DNA of 64,000 nucleotides from positions 1 to 64,000 of the forward strand of contig JAWAXC010000002.1 in NCBI GenBank assembly GCA_038897115.1, read 5' to 3'. The stretch comes from Sulfolobales archaeon (lineage in GTDB: Archaea > Thermoproteota > Thermoprotei_A > Sulfolobales > AG1). The translations under genes and the position numbers were made by a program. Below the pieces are notes generated by a model, which saw only the letters and a program-made list of their open reading frames with translations, ran no database searches and was not told the origin of the DNA. Positions 1 through 8,087 of this stretch are shown in pieces; position 1 is the first letter of the stretch, and each line of letters opens with the position of its first letter.

Positions 1-1
1 G

Positions 2-397
2 CCTGAGAAGAAGACAGGTATAGCTAGATCTGTGCTTCCTAAGCAGATATCGCTGAGAGATTATGTGAGGAACTCATCAAACCTAGCAAAACTCATATAC
101 GGCATAGTCTTAGGAGACCCAAGGCTCGCTGGTGAGGGGATGGAGGATTATGTAGTGGAAGCTGCAAGGACGTCAGCAGGGTTGATCCCATTATATGCCG
201 ATGTTAAGAAAAGAGCTAAGGAGCTCGGAGCCTACGGTGTTGCAGTAAGTGGTGCTGGCCCCAGCATCCTCATACTAGCTAGAAGAGAGATTCATGATAG
301 AATAGGTGAGGAGATATCAAAGCTATACGCTGAAAAGGGGTACAGGGTATCCATAGTAGGTGCTGAACCAGCCCCACAGGCACATGTGATTAGCTAG
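2..397 (+). CDS. thrB: Homoserine kinase, C-terminal part (cut by window edge)
   Basis: The reading frame is open to the left edge, so only the last ~131 residues of a ~300-residue GHMP kinase are present. The glycine-rich motif SGAGPSILIL and the preceding region PKQISLRDYV...NSSNLAKL match the C-terminal half of homoserine kinase, which phosphorylates L-homoserine ahead of threonine synthase. A threonine synthase gene lies far away at 54.2-55.4 kb, so the pathway genes are not clustered here. Another GHMP kinase is possible, but the motif context fits ThrB best. The start is outside the window. Confidence 0.82.
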   Translation, partial: PEKKTGIARSVLPKQISLRDYVRNSSNLAKLIYGIVLGDPRLAGEGMEDYVVEAARTSAGLIPLYADVKKRAKELGAYGVAVSGAGPSILILARREIHDRIGEEISKLYAEKGYRVSIVGAEPAPQAHVIS

Positions 398-548
398 CGG
401 TTCAAGCGGATCCGCTTCAACAGCTGAATATGGCTAGCTCCATATTTAAAATATCATCTAAGAGCTAGCTTCCAACCGATAATCGTATTTAGCTATTGAA
501 TAGATTGATATATTACCGAGGAGATATATTATTAGATGGTTTTTTGAG
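398..548. promoter_or_regulatory. Intergenic spacer with two hairpins
   Basis: Just after the thrB stop is a perfect 14-bp palindrome (AAGCGGATCCGCTT, 404-417). It is followed by a 7-bp stem AATATGG/CCATATT with a 6-base loop (427-446). They could be transcript 3'-end structures of thrB or operator-like sites for the exporter operon that follows. An AT-rich stretch (480-535) probably carries that operon's promoter; no TATA box stands out. Function is inferred only from symmetry and position. Confidence 0.4.
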
Positions 549-1499
549 ATGGAGCCGGCGGTGAGGATCATAGATCTGGTGAAGAGATTCGGTAACACAA
601 TCGCTGTCAATGGTATTAGCTTAACAATAGAAGAGGGGGAGATCTTCGGTCTTTTAGGACCCAACGGATCTGGTAAGAGCACGACATTACTTATAATAGC
701 AACTGTGTATAAGCCCACATCGGGAGACGTAATAGTATTTGGGAAGAGCGTTGTTAGGCAGGGAGACGAGGTGAGGAGATATGTTGGGATAGCTTTTCAG
801 GAGCCCAAGGCTCTCTGGGTTGACAAGCCCTACGAGCTTCTTCTCTGGCATGCAATGGTTGTTGGATATAGCATGGGCGATGCTAGGAGGGTTGTTAGAG
901 ATGTTATGGAGGATCTAGGTATTTGGGAGTATAGGAATAAAGCCTTTGCAGAGCTCAGCGGTGGAAATAAGAAGAAGGTTGAGCTGGCTAAGATATTTAT
1001 ACAGAGGCCAAGGCTGGCGATATTCGATGAGCCGACTGCTCAGCTAGATGTTATAACTAAGCACGCTGTTTGGAGGATGATAGAGGATCTCAGGAGAAGC
1101 GGTTCAACGATAATAGTTGCAACCAATGAGATGGCCGAGGCTGAGAGGTTAAGCGATAGAATAGGGATTATATATAGAGGCTCTCTCAAGGCCCTAGGAA
1201 CGCCGAGCGAGCTCAAAGACGGCATTCCTGGAGGAGATATAATAGAAGCTGTGGTAGATGGCTATGTAAGACAGGATCTCCTCGAGATGATCAAAAGCGA
1301 TGTTGAAGCAACAAGGATAGATCTGAAGGATGCTGTTATAAGGATCTATTTGAATAAGGGTGAGGAGAAGATAGCAAAGATCGTAGATCTATTTACGAGG
1401 AAGGGTATAAGGATTAGGCAGATAAGCTTGAAGGAGCCTACATTGGATGATGTCTTCTTCTACTATACTGGGGCAAAGCTCGTAGGTGATGAAAACTGA
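549..1499 (+). CDS. ABC-2 type exporter, ATP-binding subunit
   Basis: This 316-residue DrrA/CcmA-like ATPase would power export by the two membrane proteins that follow. Visible motifs are Walker A GPNGSGKS (37-44), Q-loop Gln84, signature LSGGN (136-140) and Walker B LAIFDE (156-161). The last ~100 residues form the C-terminal extension usual for ABC-2 ATPases. The position normally held by the H-loop histidine is Asn193 (ATNEMAEAE), which is uncommon and could lower ATPase activity. It is the first gene of a three-gene operon. The exported substrate cannot be read from the sequence. Confidence 0.92.
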   Translation: MEPAVRIIDLVKRFGNTIAVNGISLTIEEGEIFGLLGPNGSGKSTTLLIIATVYKPTSGDVIVFGKSVVRQGDEVRRYVGIAFQEPKALWVDKPYELLLWHAMVVGYSMGDARRVVRDVMEDLGIWEYRNKAFAELSGGNKKKVELAKIFIQRPRLAIFDEPTAQLDVITKHAVWRMIEDLRRSGSTIIVATNEMAEAERLSDRIGIIYRGSLKALGTPSELKDGIPGGDIIEAVVDGYVRQDLLEMIKSDVEATRIDLKDAVIRIYLNKGEEKIAKIVDLFTRKGIRIRQISLKEPTLDDVFFYYTGAKLVGDEN

Positions 1500-1525
1500 G
1501 GGAGGATCTTAGGGCGCTTCTGCTA

Positions 1526-2299
1526 ATGATAATATGGGATGTTAGGAAGGTGGCTAGATACAAGGTATTCCTTTTAATGAGGTTCGCATGGTTCGTGGTT
1601 CAGGTATCTGTTTTCGCGGTTCTCATATCATATTTAGTAGCTATAAGGCCCTCCACAGCCTCCGGCATTTCGTATTACGAATATTATTTATTCGGAGCCT
1701 ATACAGCCCTGCTTTTCTCGATCTCCATGTTCAGAGGCTATGAAATAGCTGAGGAGTTTGAGGAGGGGATTATAGAGTATCAACTCTCGCTGCCTGTTAG
1801 AAGGAGGATACTGGCTATAGGAAGAACCATTGGTGGGGGGATAGCTTCCTTCATATATACACTTCCAATGATGCTATTCATACTAATCATGCTCAGGATA
1901 TCGAACCCACTTTTAATAGCAATAGCCATGATCTCAGCTCTAGCCTTCTCGATAGGTATTGTGGGGCTAGCTATAAACATAGTCTTTGGGCTGAAATCTG
2001 GGGATAAAACGGATATTCTCTTCGGGGTTGTAGATGCTCTCTTGGTAAGGCTCAGCACTATATTCTATCCACTCCCATTTCTATCCACAATACCAGCGTA
2101 TTTCTACGCAGCATTGGTTAACCCTCTCTCAAGCCTGGCAGATTTCCTAAGAGCTCTATTCCTCTTTGAAGATCTAAAGGCATTTCTATATCTAAGCCAG
2201 GAGCAGATGATCTCATATATAGCAGGTCTTGCTATAGGTCTTTCTGTTCTGGCGATGCTCTTCATAGAGAGAAAGGCTGAGGGGGGTGGGTGGAGATGA
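1526..2299 (+). CDS. ABC-2 type exporter, permease 1
   Basis: This 257-residue integral membrane protein has about six hydrophobic segments and the ABC-2 permease layout. The cytoplasmic stretch FRGYEIAEEFEEGIIEYQLS precedes SLPVRRRILAIGRTIGGGI, the conserved coupling region also seen in the next gene. It should pair with the second permease and the upstream ATPase as a heterodimeric exporter. ATG at 1526 is the only usual start near the beginning of the open frame and lacks a strong Shine-Dalgarno. It begins 26 bases after the ATPase stop. Confidence 0.85.
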   Translation: MIIWDVRKVARYKVFLLMRFAWFVVQVSVFAVLISYLVAIRPSTASGISYYEYYLFGAYTALLFSISMFRGYEIAEEFEEGIIEYQLSLPVRRRILAIGRTIGGGIASFIYTLPMMLFILIMLRISNPLLIAIAMISALAFSIGIVGLAINIVFGLKSGDKTDILFGVVDALLVRLSTIFYPLPFLSTIPAYFYAALVNPLSSLADFLRALFLFEDLKAFLYLSQEQMISYIAGLAIGLSVLAMLFIERKAEGGGWR

Positions 2300-3084
2300 G
2301 GATCGCTAGCATGGGCTATGCTAGAGGGCTGTATATAGTTATGAAGAGAGATCTAGATAGGTTTTGGAAGTATAAGTGGTGGCTTGCAGGGCTTATAACA
2401 ATGAATCTAACGGATCTCTTTATCTTCGCCCTAATATTTAATAACATAGTAAATAGGGCTTATATCAACAACTACCTCCTATTCCTAGCACCGGGGGTAA
2501 CAGCTATAGCTACCTTCGCCTCAGCATTCTCTATAGGCAGGGAGGTTGGTGTTGAGGTTAGGAGGGGCTATACACAATATCTCCTAAGCCTCCCCCTAAC
2601 CAGGATGCAGCTCTCTATGGGCAGAATATTGGGGGGAGCTGTTAGAGGACTCATCTATCAAATACCATTCATACTCCTCCTAATAATACTCCATGGAAAG
2701 CTGCCAACCCCCGCCGAAGCTGGGGTAATTGTCATCACATCAGTGATGCTCACAATATCCATGTCAAGCCTATCCATAGTGATCTCCACAGCGGTTAGGA
2801 GCTTCGATCTTCAGGCTACTATGAGGAGCTTTACATACTTTGTGTTATTCTTCTTCTCAAACGTATTCTATCCAGATGCTTTGATATCAAGGTATTTTCC
2901 ACATATCCTCTACACAATGATCTCGAACAACCCGGTTTCAATAGCAACAAGCATATATAGAGGCATCTTCACATATAACGCATCAATAGAGGATCCATTA
3001 ATCCTATTGCTAAAGCTGGCATCATGGTGTATAGTCTTCCTCATAATGGGGAGTATATTTTACCTCAGAAACCTCACACACTGA
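2296..3084 (+). CDS. ABC-2 type exporter, permease 2
   Basis: This second ABC-2 permease is about 262 residues with ~six membrane segments. It contains the coupling region GREVGVEVRRGYTQYLLSLP, parallel to that of the first permease. The ATG at 2296 overlaps the previous TGA stop (ATGA) and follows GGTGGG at close range, so translation is probably coupled; a GTG at 2290 is an alternative start. Together with the two upstream genes it forms a complete exporter with two different membrane subunits. Confidence 0.86.
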   Translation: MRIASMGYARGLYIVMKRDLDRFWKYKWWLAGLITMNLTDLFIFALIFNNIVNRAYINNYLLFLAPGVTAIATFASAFSIGREVGVEVRRGYTQYLLSLPLTRMQLSMGRILGGAVRGLIYQIPFILLLIILHGKLPTPAEAGVIVITSVMLTISMSSLSIVISTAVRSFDLQATMRSFTYFVLFFFSNVFYPDALISRYFPHILYTMISNNPVSIATSIYRGIFTYNASIEDPLILLLKLASWCIVFLIMGSIFYLRNLTH

Positions 3085-3155
3085 CCTCATATAGAAGGGC
3101 GAGGCTTTCAGCTGCGACACTTCCCCCTCTATAGTTTCGGATATGCTTCGATAGC

Positions 3156-3914
3156 TTGGTTTTCAGGGCATCTATTTTAGTTTCCATGTTACTCTATATA
3201 AGGATAATATTGGTCGTTCATGATGAGATGCTAAGAGCACTTGTGGAGGGGATATACTATATATTTATGAGCATAAGATCCAATCCATATATATTTGTAT
3301 TTATAGTATCTTTTATCGGGAACTCTATCCCATATGCTGCCGTGCCCTATTATCTACTTCTGATATATTATTCCCATAGATATCGCGATCCCTTATCCCT
3401 CGTGTTTATCGCTATTGCCTCCGGCGTTGGATCTACTCTTGGGAAGATGGTGATCTATCTAATAGGTAGGGGGATTTCAAGGATAATATCAGAGGAGAGT
3501 AGGAAGAATGTAGAGGCCTTCGGCATTCTTATGAAGAGATGGGGGTTCTTATTTGTTTTATTGGCGACCTCAACACCTCTTCCTGATGATGTGATATTAA
3601 TACCTATGGCATTCACAGGATATAGCATATACCTCTACTTCCTAGCCACCCTCCTGGGAAAAACCCTAGCATCTCTCATAATAGTTTTCTTTGGTAGAGG
3701 CTTCTCAGCGGCTGTTGAGGATGTGGGTCTTCCACAGTATCTACAGATCCCGCTTCTCCTTGGAATATCTATAGTGTTTATGATAATCATAATGAAGATA
3801 GATTGGATTGGAGTTGTTAGGGAGTACCAGGCAGGCGGGTTAAGAGGCGCTATTACAAAGATCTCTCAAGATCTAAGAGGGCCTTGGCTTCCCAAGTTGA
3901 AGGGTAAAAAATAG
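3156..3914 (+). CDS. VTT/DedA-like membrane protein
   Basis: This is a membrane protein of up to 252 residues with several hydrophobic helices. The core GVGSTLGKMVIYLIGRGIS and the later acidic-proline stretch TSTPLPDDVILIPMAF resemble the VTT (SNARE-associated/DedA) domain, a family linked to lipid scrambling or membrane homeostasis. The start is uncertain: TTG at 3156 gives the longest form, and ATG codons at 3186 and 3228 are alternatives. It may be transcribed with the exporter upstream, but a 71-base gap separates them. The family call rests on the glycine-rich core and topology. Confidence 0.65.
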   Translation: MVFRASILVSMLLYIRIILVVHDEMLRALVEGIYYIFMSIRSNPYIFVFIVSFIGNSIPYAAVPYYLLLIYYSHRYRDPLSLVFIAIASGVGSTLGKMVIYLIGRGISRIISEESRKNVEAFGILMKRWGFLFVLLATSTPLPDDVILIPMAFTGYSIYLYFLATLLGKTLASLIIVFFGRGFSAAVEDVGLPQYLQIPLLLGISIVFMIIIMKIDWIGVVREYQAGGLRGAITKISQDLRGPWLPKLKGKK

Positions 3915-3923
3915 TTTGAATAT

Positions 3924-4178
3924 CTATCTACGTTTTATCCTAACTATATATCTATTATTCTCCTTCTTCGACTCCAAAACATCATATCCCAGCTCATCGC
4001 CTAGATTAGCCAGTGAGTACCATGTCTCAGGGTCGCTTGTAAGTACCACAGCTTCTTCCCCCTGTCCGAGGCTTTCTAGAACCTTTCTTCTGATCTCTCC
4101 AAGTCTTGATGTGCTGCATAAGACGCTGAGATCACCTATATCTATTATCCTAGCCCGCCCCTCCCCCATAGGGATCAC
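3924..4178 (-). CDS. TusA-like small sulfurtransferase-fold protein
   Basis: This 84-residue protein has the strand-Cys-helix-strand-helix-strand order of TusA. A single cysteine sits at the position of the catalytic CPxP motif, but the sequence there is VLCSTSRL, so both prolines are missing. Its start overlaps the stop of the upstream rhodanese by 4 bases, implying translational coupling. A role as a persulfide acceptor for that rhodanese is inferred from this pairing; the missing prolines make the family call tentative. Confidence 0.6.
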   Translation of the reverse strand: MIPMGEGRARIIDIGDLSVLCSTSRLGEIRRKVLESLGQGEEAVVLTSDPETWYSLANLGDELGYDVLESKKENNRYIVRIKRR

Positions 4179-5011
4179 TTCTCTATTGGAGCACCTACCA
4201 TATTACCCCACTCGCTCCACGAGCCATCATATAGCCTTACCTTTGGATATCCGAGGAGCTCCTTAAGCACGAAGAATGTGTGTGCGGCTCTCTCACCTAT
4301 TCTACAATATACTATAACCTCCTTGTCTCTCGTAACCCCCTTGCTCTCATATAGCGCTCTAAGCTCTTCAACACTCTTAAAGGTTCCATCCTCTCTCACA
4401 GCTTGGGCCCATGGTATGTTCACTGCACCGGGTATATGGCCTCCCCTCTGGGCTGCCTCGTTTGGATACTCAGGCGGTGCTGTGATCTCTCCCCTATATT
4501 CTGCGGGGCTTCTAACATCAACAAGCACTATATTGGGGTTTCTTAGGTTCTTAAGCACATCTAGGAATGAGGCTCTTATAGTTAGATCCACCTTTGTAAC
4601 TTTATAGCTTGTTGGCTTGGGCTGGGGAACCTCCTTCGTTAATGGTTTTCCTAGTTCTATCCACTTCTTCCTACCTCCATTTAGGATCTTCACTTTATCA
4701 TGCCCATATATTTTGAATACCCAGTATGCAAATGCTGCGAACCAGTTGTTATAGTCCCCATATAGCACCACGAGATCGTCATTTGAGATGCCTAGCCTAG
4801 ACATTAGCGATTCAAAGCCTTCCTTATCTATAATATCTCTCTCTGGATACTTATTCAGATCCCTTTTCCAATCTATTAAAAGAGCTCCCGGTATGTGGCC
4901 TATGTTATATGCTGATGCAGGATCGTAGTCTACCTCAATTACTTTGACCTTATCTAAGTTCCTTTCAAGCCAATCAGGCTCTACAATTGGAGACTCATGT
5001 ATGCTTGACAT
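4175..5011 (-). CDS. Two-domain rhodanese (thiosulfate or mercaptopyruvate sulfurtransferase)
   Basis: This 278-residue protein has two rhodanese domains. The catalytic cysteine is Cys236 in VIVYCRIGERA, in the C-terminal domain. The matching site of the N-terminal domain reads VLYGDYNNW, so that domain is non-catalytic, as is normal for the family. Conserved GHIPGA motifs are seen in both halves (38-43 and 191-196). The enzyme transfers sulfane sulfur from thiosulfate or 3-mercaptopyruvate to an acceptor. The coupled TusA-like gene downstream is a natural acceptor candidate. Confidence 0.93.
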   Translation of the reverse strand: MSSIHESPIVEPDWLERNLDKVKVIEVDYDPASAYNIGHIPGALLIDWKRDLNKYPERDIIDKEGFESLMSRLGISNDDLVVLYGDYNNWFAAFAYWVFKIYGHDKVKILNGGRKKWIELGKPLTKEVPQPKPTSYKVTKVDLTIRASFLDVLKNLRNPNIVLVDVRSPAEYRGEITAPPEYPNEAAQRGGHIPGAVNIPWAQAVREDGTFKSVEELRALYESKGVTRDKEVIVYCRIGERAAHTFFVLKELLGYPKVRLYDGSWSEWGNMVGAPIEK

Positions 5012-5130
5012 TTTCTAATATCACCAGATATTATTTACTAGAAGGTTAATAAATACATATTCTCAGTAATTTTATTTATTCGAAAATAAAATGATCTTTG
5101 CTTCACTGAGATCTACCAAGAATCTTTAGC

Positions 5131-5164
5131 TTATAAGTCCTAGAAACACTATATCATATGATAT
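5131..5164 (+). promoter_or_regulatory. rps12 promoter with palindrome
   Basis: A TATA element TTATAAG lies at 5131-5137, about 31-37 bases before the rps12 ATG, so the leader should be very short. Between them is a perfect 14-bp palindrome, ATATCATATGATAT (5151-5164), overlapping the expected transcription start. It could be an operator or a 5'-end hairpin. Sequence symmetry is the only evidence. Confidence 0.55.
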
Positions 5165-5167
5165 AAA

Positions 5168-5611
5168 ATGCCTGGTAAGAAGGCACCTTCAGGGCTATAC
5201 GCTGCTAGAAAGCTGGAAAGAAAGAGGCTTAAGTTTAGATGGAGTCAGAGGGACTTCAGAGTTAGAATGCTAAGACTTAAAGAGAAATACGATCCTCTTG
5301 AGGGGGCTCCAATGGCTAGGGGTATAGTACTTGAAAAGGTTGGTATCGAATCCAGACAGCCTAATTCAGCCCTGAGGAAATGTGTTAGGGTGCAGTTGGT
5401 TAAAAACGGTAAGGTTGTAACAGCATTCGTTCCAAAGGATGGGGGTATCACGTTTATAGATGAGCATGACGAGGTAATTATAGCTGGGATCGGTGGCACC
5501 AGGGGTAAATCCATGGGAGATCTTCCAGGTGTTAAGTATAAAGTTATAATGGTTAATGGGGTTTCCTTAGACGCCCTTTTAAAGGGTAAAAAGCAGAAGC
5601 CCACAAGATAA
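5168..5611 (+). CDS. rps12: 30S ribosomal protein S12
   Basis: This is a full-length archaeal uS12 of 147 residues, part of the decoding centre of the small subunit. The conserved decoding motif [14 protein letters not shown] is present, as are the basic N-terminus [16 protein letters not shown] and the later GDLPGVKYK stretch. In many archaea rps12 is followed by rps7 and EF1A. Here it stands alone and convergent to the next gene, so the usual operon is broken up. Confidence 0.97.
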   Translation: MPGKKAPSGLYAARKLERKRLKFRWSQRDFRVRMLRLKEKYDPLEGAPMARGIVLEKVGIESRQPNSALRKCVRVQLVKNGKVVTAFVPKDGGITFIDEHDEVIIAGIGGTRGKSMGDLPGVKYKVIMVNGVSLDALLKGKKQKPTR

Positions 5612-5651
5612 GCTGTGGCCGGAAAACCAATTGATCTAGTCACTAACTGTG

Positions 5652-5690
5652 GAACCCTTATTATGGTGATTATGCTCTAAAATAAGGGGT
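5652..5690. terminator. Stem-loop between convergent genes
   Basis: AACCCTTATT and AATAAGGGGTT form a ~10-bp stem with one bulge around an 18-base loop, in the gap between rps12 and the convergent BFN-domain gene. T-rich runs follow at 5727-5732. It may mark the 3' end of rps12 transcripts. Confidence 0.35.
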
Positions 5691-5769
5691 TGATCTATAT
5701 TTGCTTCCCCCGATTTATAGCTTTTTTACTATGCACTAGAAAAGTGGTAACAATATGTCTATTTAACAG

Positions 5770-6225
5770 CTAAACATCTTCCTCCAAGCTTTTCTCATTT
5801 GCCTCCTGCCTGTCCACTAGATCTTTGGAAACATATATAGGGCTTCCTATTAAATATGCTAGAAATATTGCGTGGCTAGGTATCATTCTCTTTACAAATG
5901 TGAATCCAGATCCCTTTATATATACCTTAGCTGTATAGAGATGCGTCTCTTCACTTACCTCGTCAACAACAACCTTCTCTATCCTATTCCTCAAGACCTC
6001 CAGCTCACTGAATATTGTGAGAAGTTCGAAAAGCGTCTCTCTATTATTCTCTATCCCATGCCCCTTTAACTTATTCATAGCAAGTACAATCTCTATCGGA
6101 ACTAGATAGAGGTTGAAGAGCCTGCCATCCTCTAGAGTGCATTGAAGAACCGTATATGGGTTGAAGCCCTCAGCATAGCTTACATATGCATCTACATCAA
6201 CCACCTTTAATAGCTCATCCGTCAA
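5770..6225 (-). CDS. BFN-domain (DUF151) family protein
   Basis: This 151-residue protein ends in a segment RMIPSHAIFLAYLIGSPIYV that matches the hallmark of the bifunctional-nuclease (DUF151) domain, normally R-P-S-D-A-I-A-L-A...G-A-P-I-Y-V. The aspartate after the serine is histidine here. Plant and bacterial relatives have been reported with nuclease activity, but the archaeal role is not established, so no reaction is assigned. The gene is monocistronic and convergent with rps12. Confidence 0.7.
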   Translation of the reverse strand: MTDELLKVVDVDAYVSYAEGFNPYTVLQCTLEDGRLFNLYLVPIEIVLAMNKLKGHGIENNRETLFELLTIFSELEVLRNRIEKVVVDEVSEETHLYTAKVYIKGSGFTFVKRMIPSHAIFLAYLIGSPIYVSKDLVDRQEANEKSLEEDV

Positions 6226-6522
6226 TGGGGCACCTCTATAGATGATGCCGTGGGGAGGTTAATAAGGTAGATGGTGCGTTAATATAATGCCTATACCGAG
6301 GAGCGACTCTCTTTAGAATTTTATCTTATAGCTATATAGCTGTCTTTTTAAAATTAAGGGTAAGCTGGGTGGGCTAGAAGTGCTTTAATGGTATCTGTAT
6401 AGTGGCCCTTGTGATGCCCAGTAATTATGGATCAAAAAGTATTTAGGAATAGGTACTATTAATTTTTGATCTTATATTTATTTTTGGCTAAGAGCTACTG
6501 TTGTCAATTGTAATTGCGAATT
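6226..6522. other. Intergenic region with a possible structured RNA segment
   Basis: About 300 bases without a gene. The left part holds the promoter of the BFN gene. A GC-richer patch around 6361-6421 shows paired blocks CTGGG (6365)/CCCAG (6417) and GGGC (6371)/GCCC (6405), which could fold as an imperfect hairpin. No box C/D, H/ACA or tRNA signature is convincing. Nothing firmer is seen. Confidence 0.25.
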
Positions 6523-6783
6523 CTAGCTCTTCTCCAGCCTCTTACCTTCTACAACTACCATTGTAAGTGTTGATTTGACCTTAGGCAGCTTCCTAATACT
6601 TGTTGTGACGATTGTTTTAAGAGACTCTATATCGGGAGCTCTTATCTTTGCTACTACATCATATACTCCATAGACTACATATGCTTCTTCAACCCCCTCG
6701 ACCTCCATTAAGGCTTTTAAAACATCGCTTTCTCCACCAACTTCTGTGTTTATAAGCACAAATGCCTCTGCCATCTTTAACAC
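6523..6783 (-). CDS. Stand-alone RAM (Lrp/AsnC ligand-binding) domain protein
   Basis: This 86-residue protein corresponds to the effector-binding domain of Lrp/AsnC regulators without any DNA-binding helix-turn-helix. It shows the alternating strand-helix layout AFVLINTEVGGE...VEEAYVVYGVYDVVAKI...SIRKLPKVKSTLTMVVV. Such archaeal SraM/LrpX-like proteins assemble into oligomers and bind amino acids. It is separated from hflX by ~60 bases and may be the upstream gene of that unit. The ligand is unknown. Confidence 0.88.
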   Translation of the reverse strand: MLKMAEAFVLINTEVGGESDVLKALMEVEGVEEAYVVYGVYDVVAKIRAPDIESLKTIVTTSIRKLPKVKSTLTMVVVEGKRLEKS

Positions 6784-6841
6784 CTCTACCTAATATTTAT
6801 ACAGCCTTATATACCTATATTTCAGATCTTAGATGGTATAT

Positions 6842-7984
6842 TCATTGGTAAAACCTAGAGGGAGCATTTATATTATTTATACCGATTGTGGTGCATACTA
6901 CCATCAATAGCTCCTCTATGTTGATTGCCTTTGATGCTGAGATCCAGGAGAATTTATGGGGTTTGAAGCCTCTGGATTCCATAGCTCCTCTAACTAGATC
7001 CTCGATCTCTTTCCTTCTATCTATCCCTTCTAATAGATCTATTTTGTTGAAGGCTATAACCATGGGCTTATCAACAACACCGATCTTTTCTAGAAGATCT
7101 AGCGCTGTATCTACCTTTTCCAGCATCTCCTCAGGCGGATCTAAAGCATCTATAACGAAGATAAGCGAATCTGCATATCTAATCTCAGAGATCACGGCAT
7201 GGAATACCTCTATAAGCTCGCTAGGCATTTTCCTTATAAATCCTATTGTATCTGTGAATATGATCCTTCCACATGGTGTATCTCCACCCCCGCTCTTAGG
7301 TGAAAGGGTTTTGAAGGGCATGGGCCCTGTGGGCTTTCTATCCCCAGTTAGCCTGTTATAAAGGGTTGTCTTGCCCGCGCATGTGTAGCCTATTATAGCT
7401 ACATGTGGATATCCCTTCTTAGTCCTTGAGAGGACGAGCCTCTCCCTCCTAGCCTTTATAGCTGCGAGCTCCCTAGAGATCCTAACCTCTTTCATCCTCA
7501 AAGCCCTTAAAAGGCTCTCATACCCATAAGCACCTGGCCCCATAAAGCCTACTTGCTCACCCAGCTTTGTCATTCTAATGTACTCCTTAACAACCGGGAT
7601 CATATGCTTTGAGTGGGAGAGCTCTATCTGGAGCTTAGCCTCCTTAGTACCAGCGTGGATCTCGAAGATCTTTAAGAGGAGGAGCACTAAATCCCAAACA
7701 TCACATCCAAGATCCTTTGATAAGTTATAGAACTGCCAGGGCTTTAGCTTATCATAAACCACTATTAGATCTGGTTTCTCTCCATTTGAAATCATCTTCT
7801 TAACAATCTCCTCCTGAATATAGTATCTATGATTAGGCCTTCTAACAAACAGAGGCTCTACACTATCTATACCCAGTGTTTTCACAAGTGATACAGCTTC
7901 ATCTAGGTATTTACGCTCGTCTCTCCTTATAGCTAGAATAACCTTTCTATATCTACCCGCATCCAGGCTCTGCATCCACCACAT
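6842..7984 (-). CDS. hflX: HflX-type GTPase
   Basis: This 380-residue protein has an N-terminal HflX domain (~1-130), a coiled linker, and a G domain with G1 GYTCAGKTT (199-207), G3 DTIG (245-248) and G4 NKID. G1 differs from the usual GYTNAGKST by a cysteine and a threonine. HflX binds ribosomes and splits stalled or stress-arrested 70S particles; crenarchaeal HflX also hydrolyses GTP. The domain order is that of crenarchaeal HflX and the length is typical. The RAM-domain gene follows downstream. Confidence 0.95.
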   Translation of the reverse strand: MWWMQSLDAGRYRKVILAIRRDERKYLDEAVSLVKTLGIDSVEPLFVRRPNHRYYIQEEIVKKMISNGEKPDLIVVYDKLKPWQFYNLSKDLGCDVWDLVLLLLKIFEIHAGTKEAKLQIELSHSKHMIPVVKEYIRMTKLGEQVGFMGPGAYGYESLLRALRMKEVRISRELAAIKARRERLVLSRTKKGYPHVAIIGYTCAGKTTLYNRLTGDRKPTGPMPFKTLSPKSGGGDTPCGRIIFTDTIGFIRKMPSELIEVFHAVISEIRYADSLIFVIDALDPPEEMLEKVDTALDLLEKIGVVDKPMVIAFNKIDLLEGIDRRKEIEDLVRGAMESRGFKPHKFSWISASKAINIEELLMVVCTTIGINNINAPSRFYQ

Positions 7985-8087
7985 TAAATATACATTAAGC
8001 CCTATTTAACGATACCAGATTGTGGTTAGAGAGGATGGTTAAAAAGAAATATGGGGATAGCTCATGCATAGAGTTGGGCTAGTCTTA

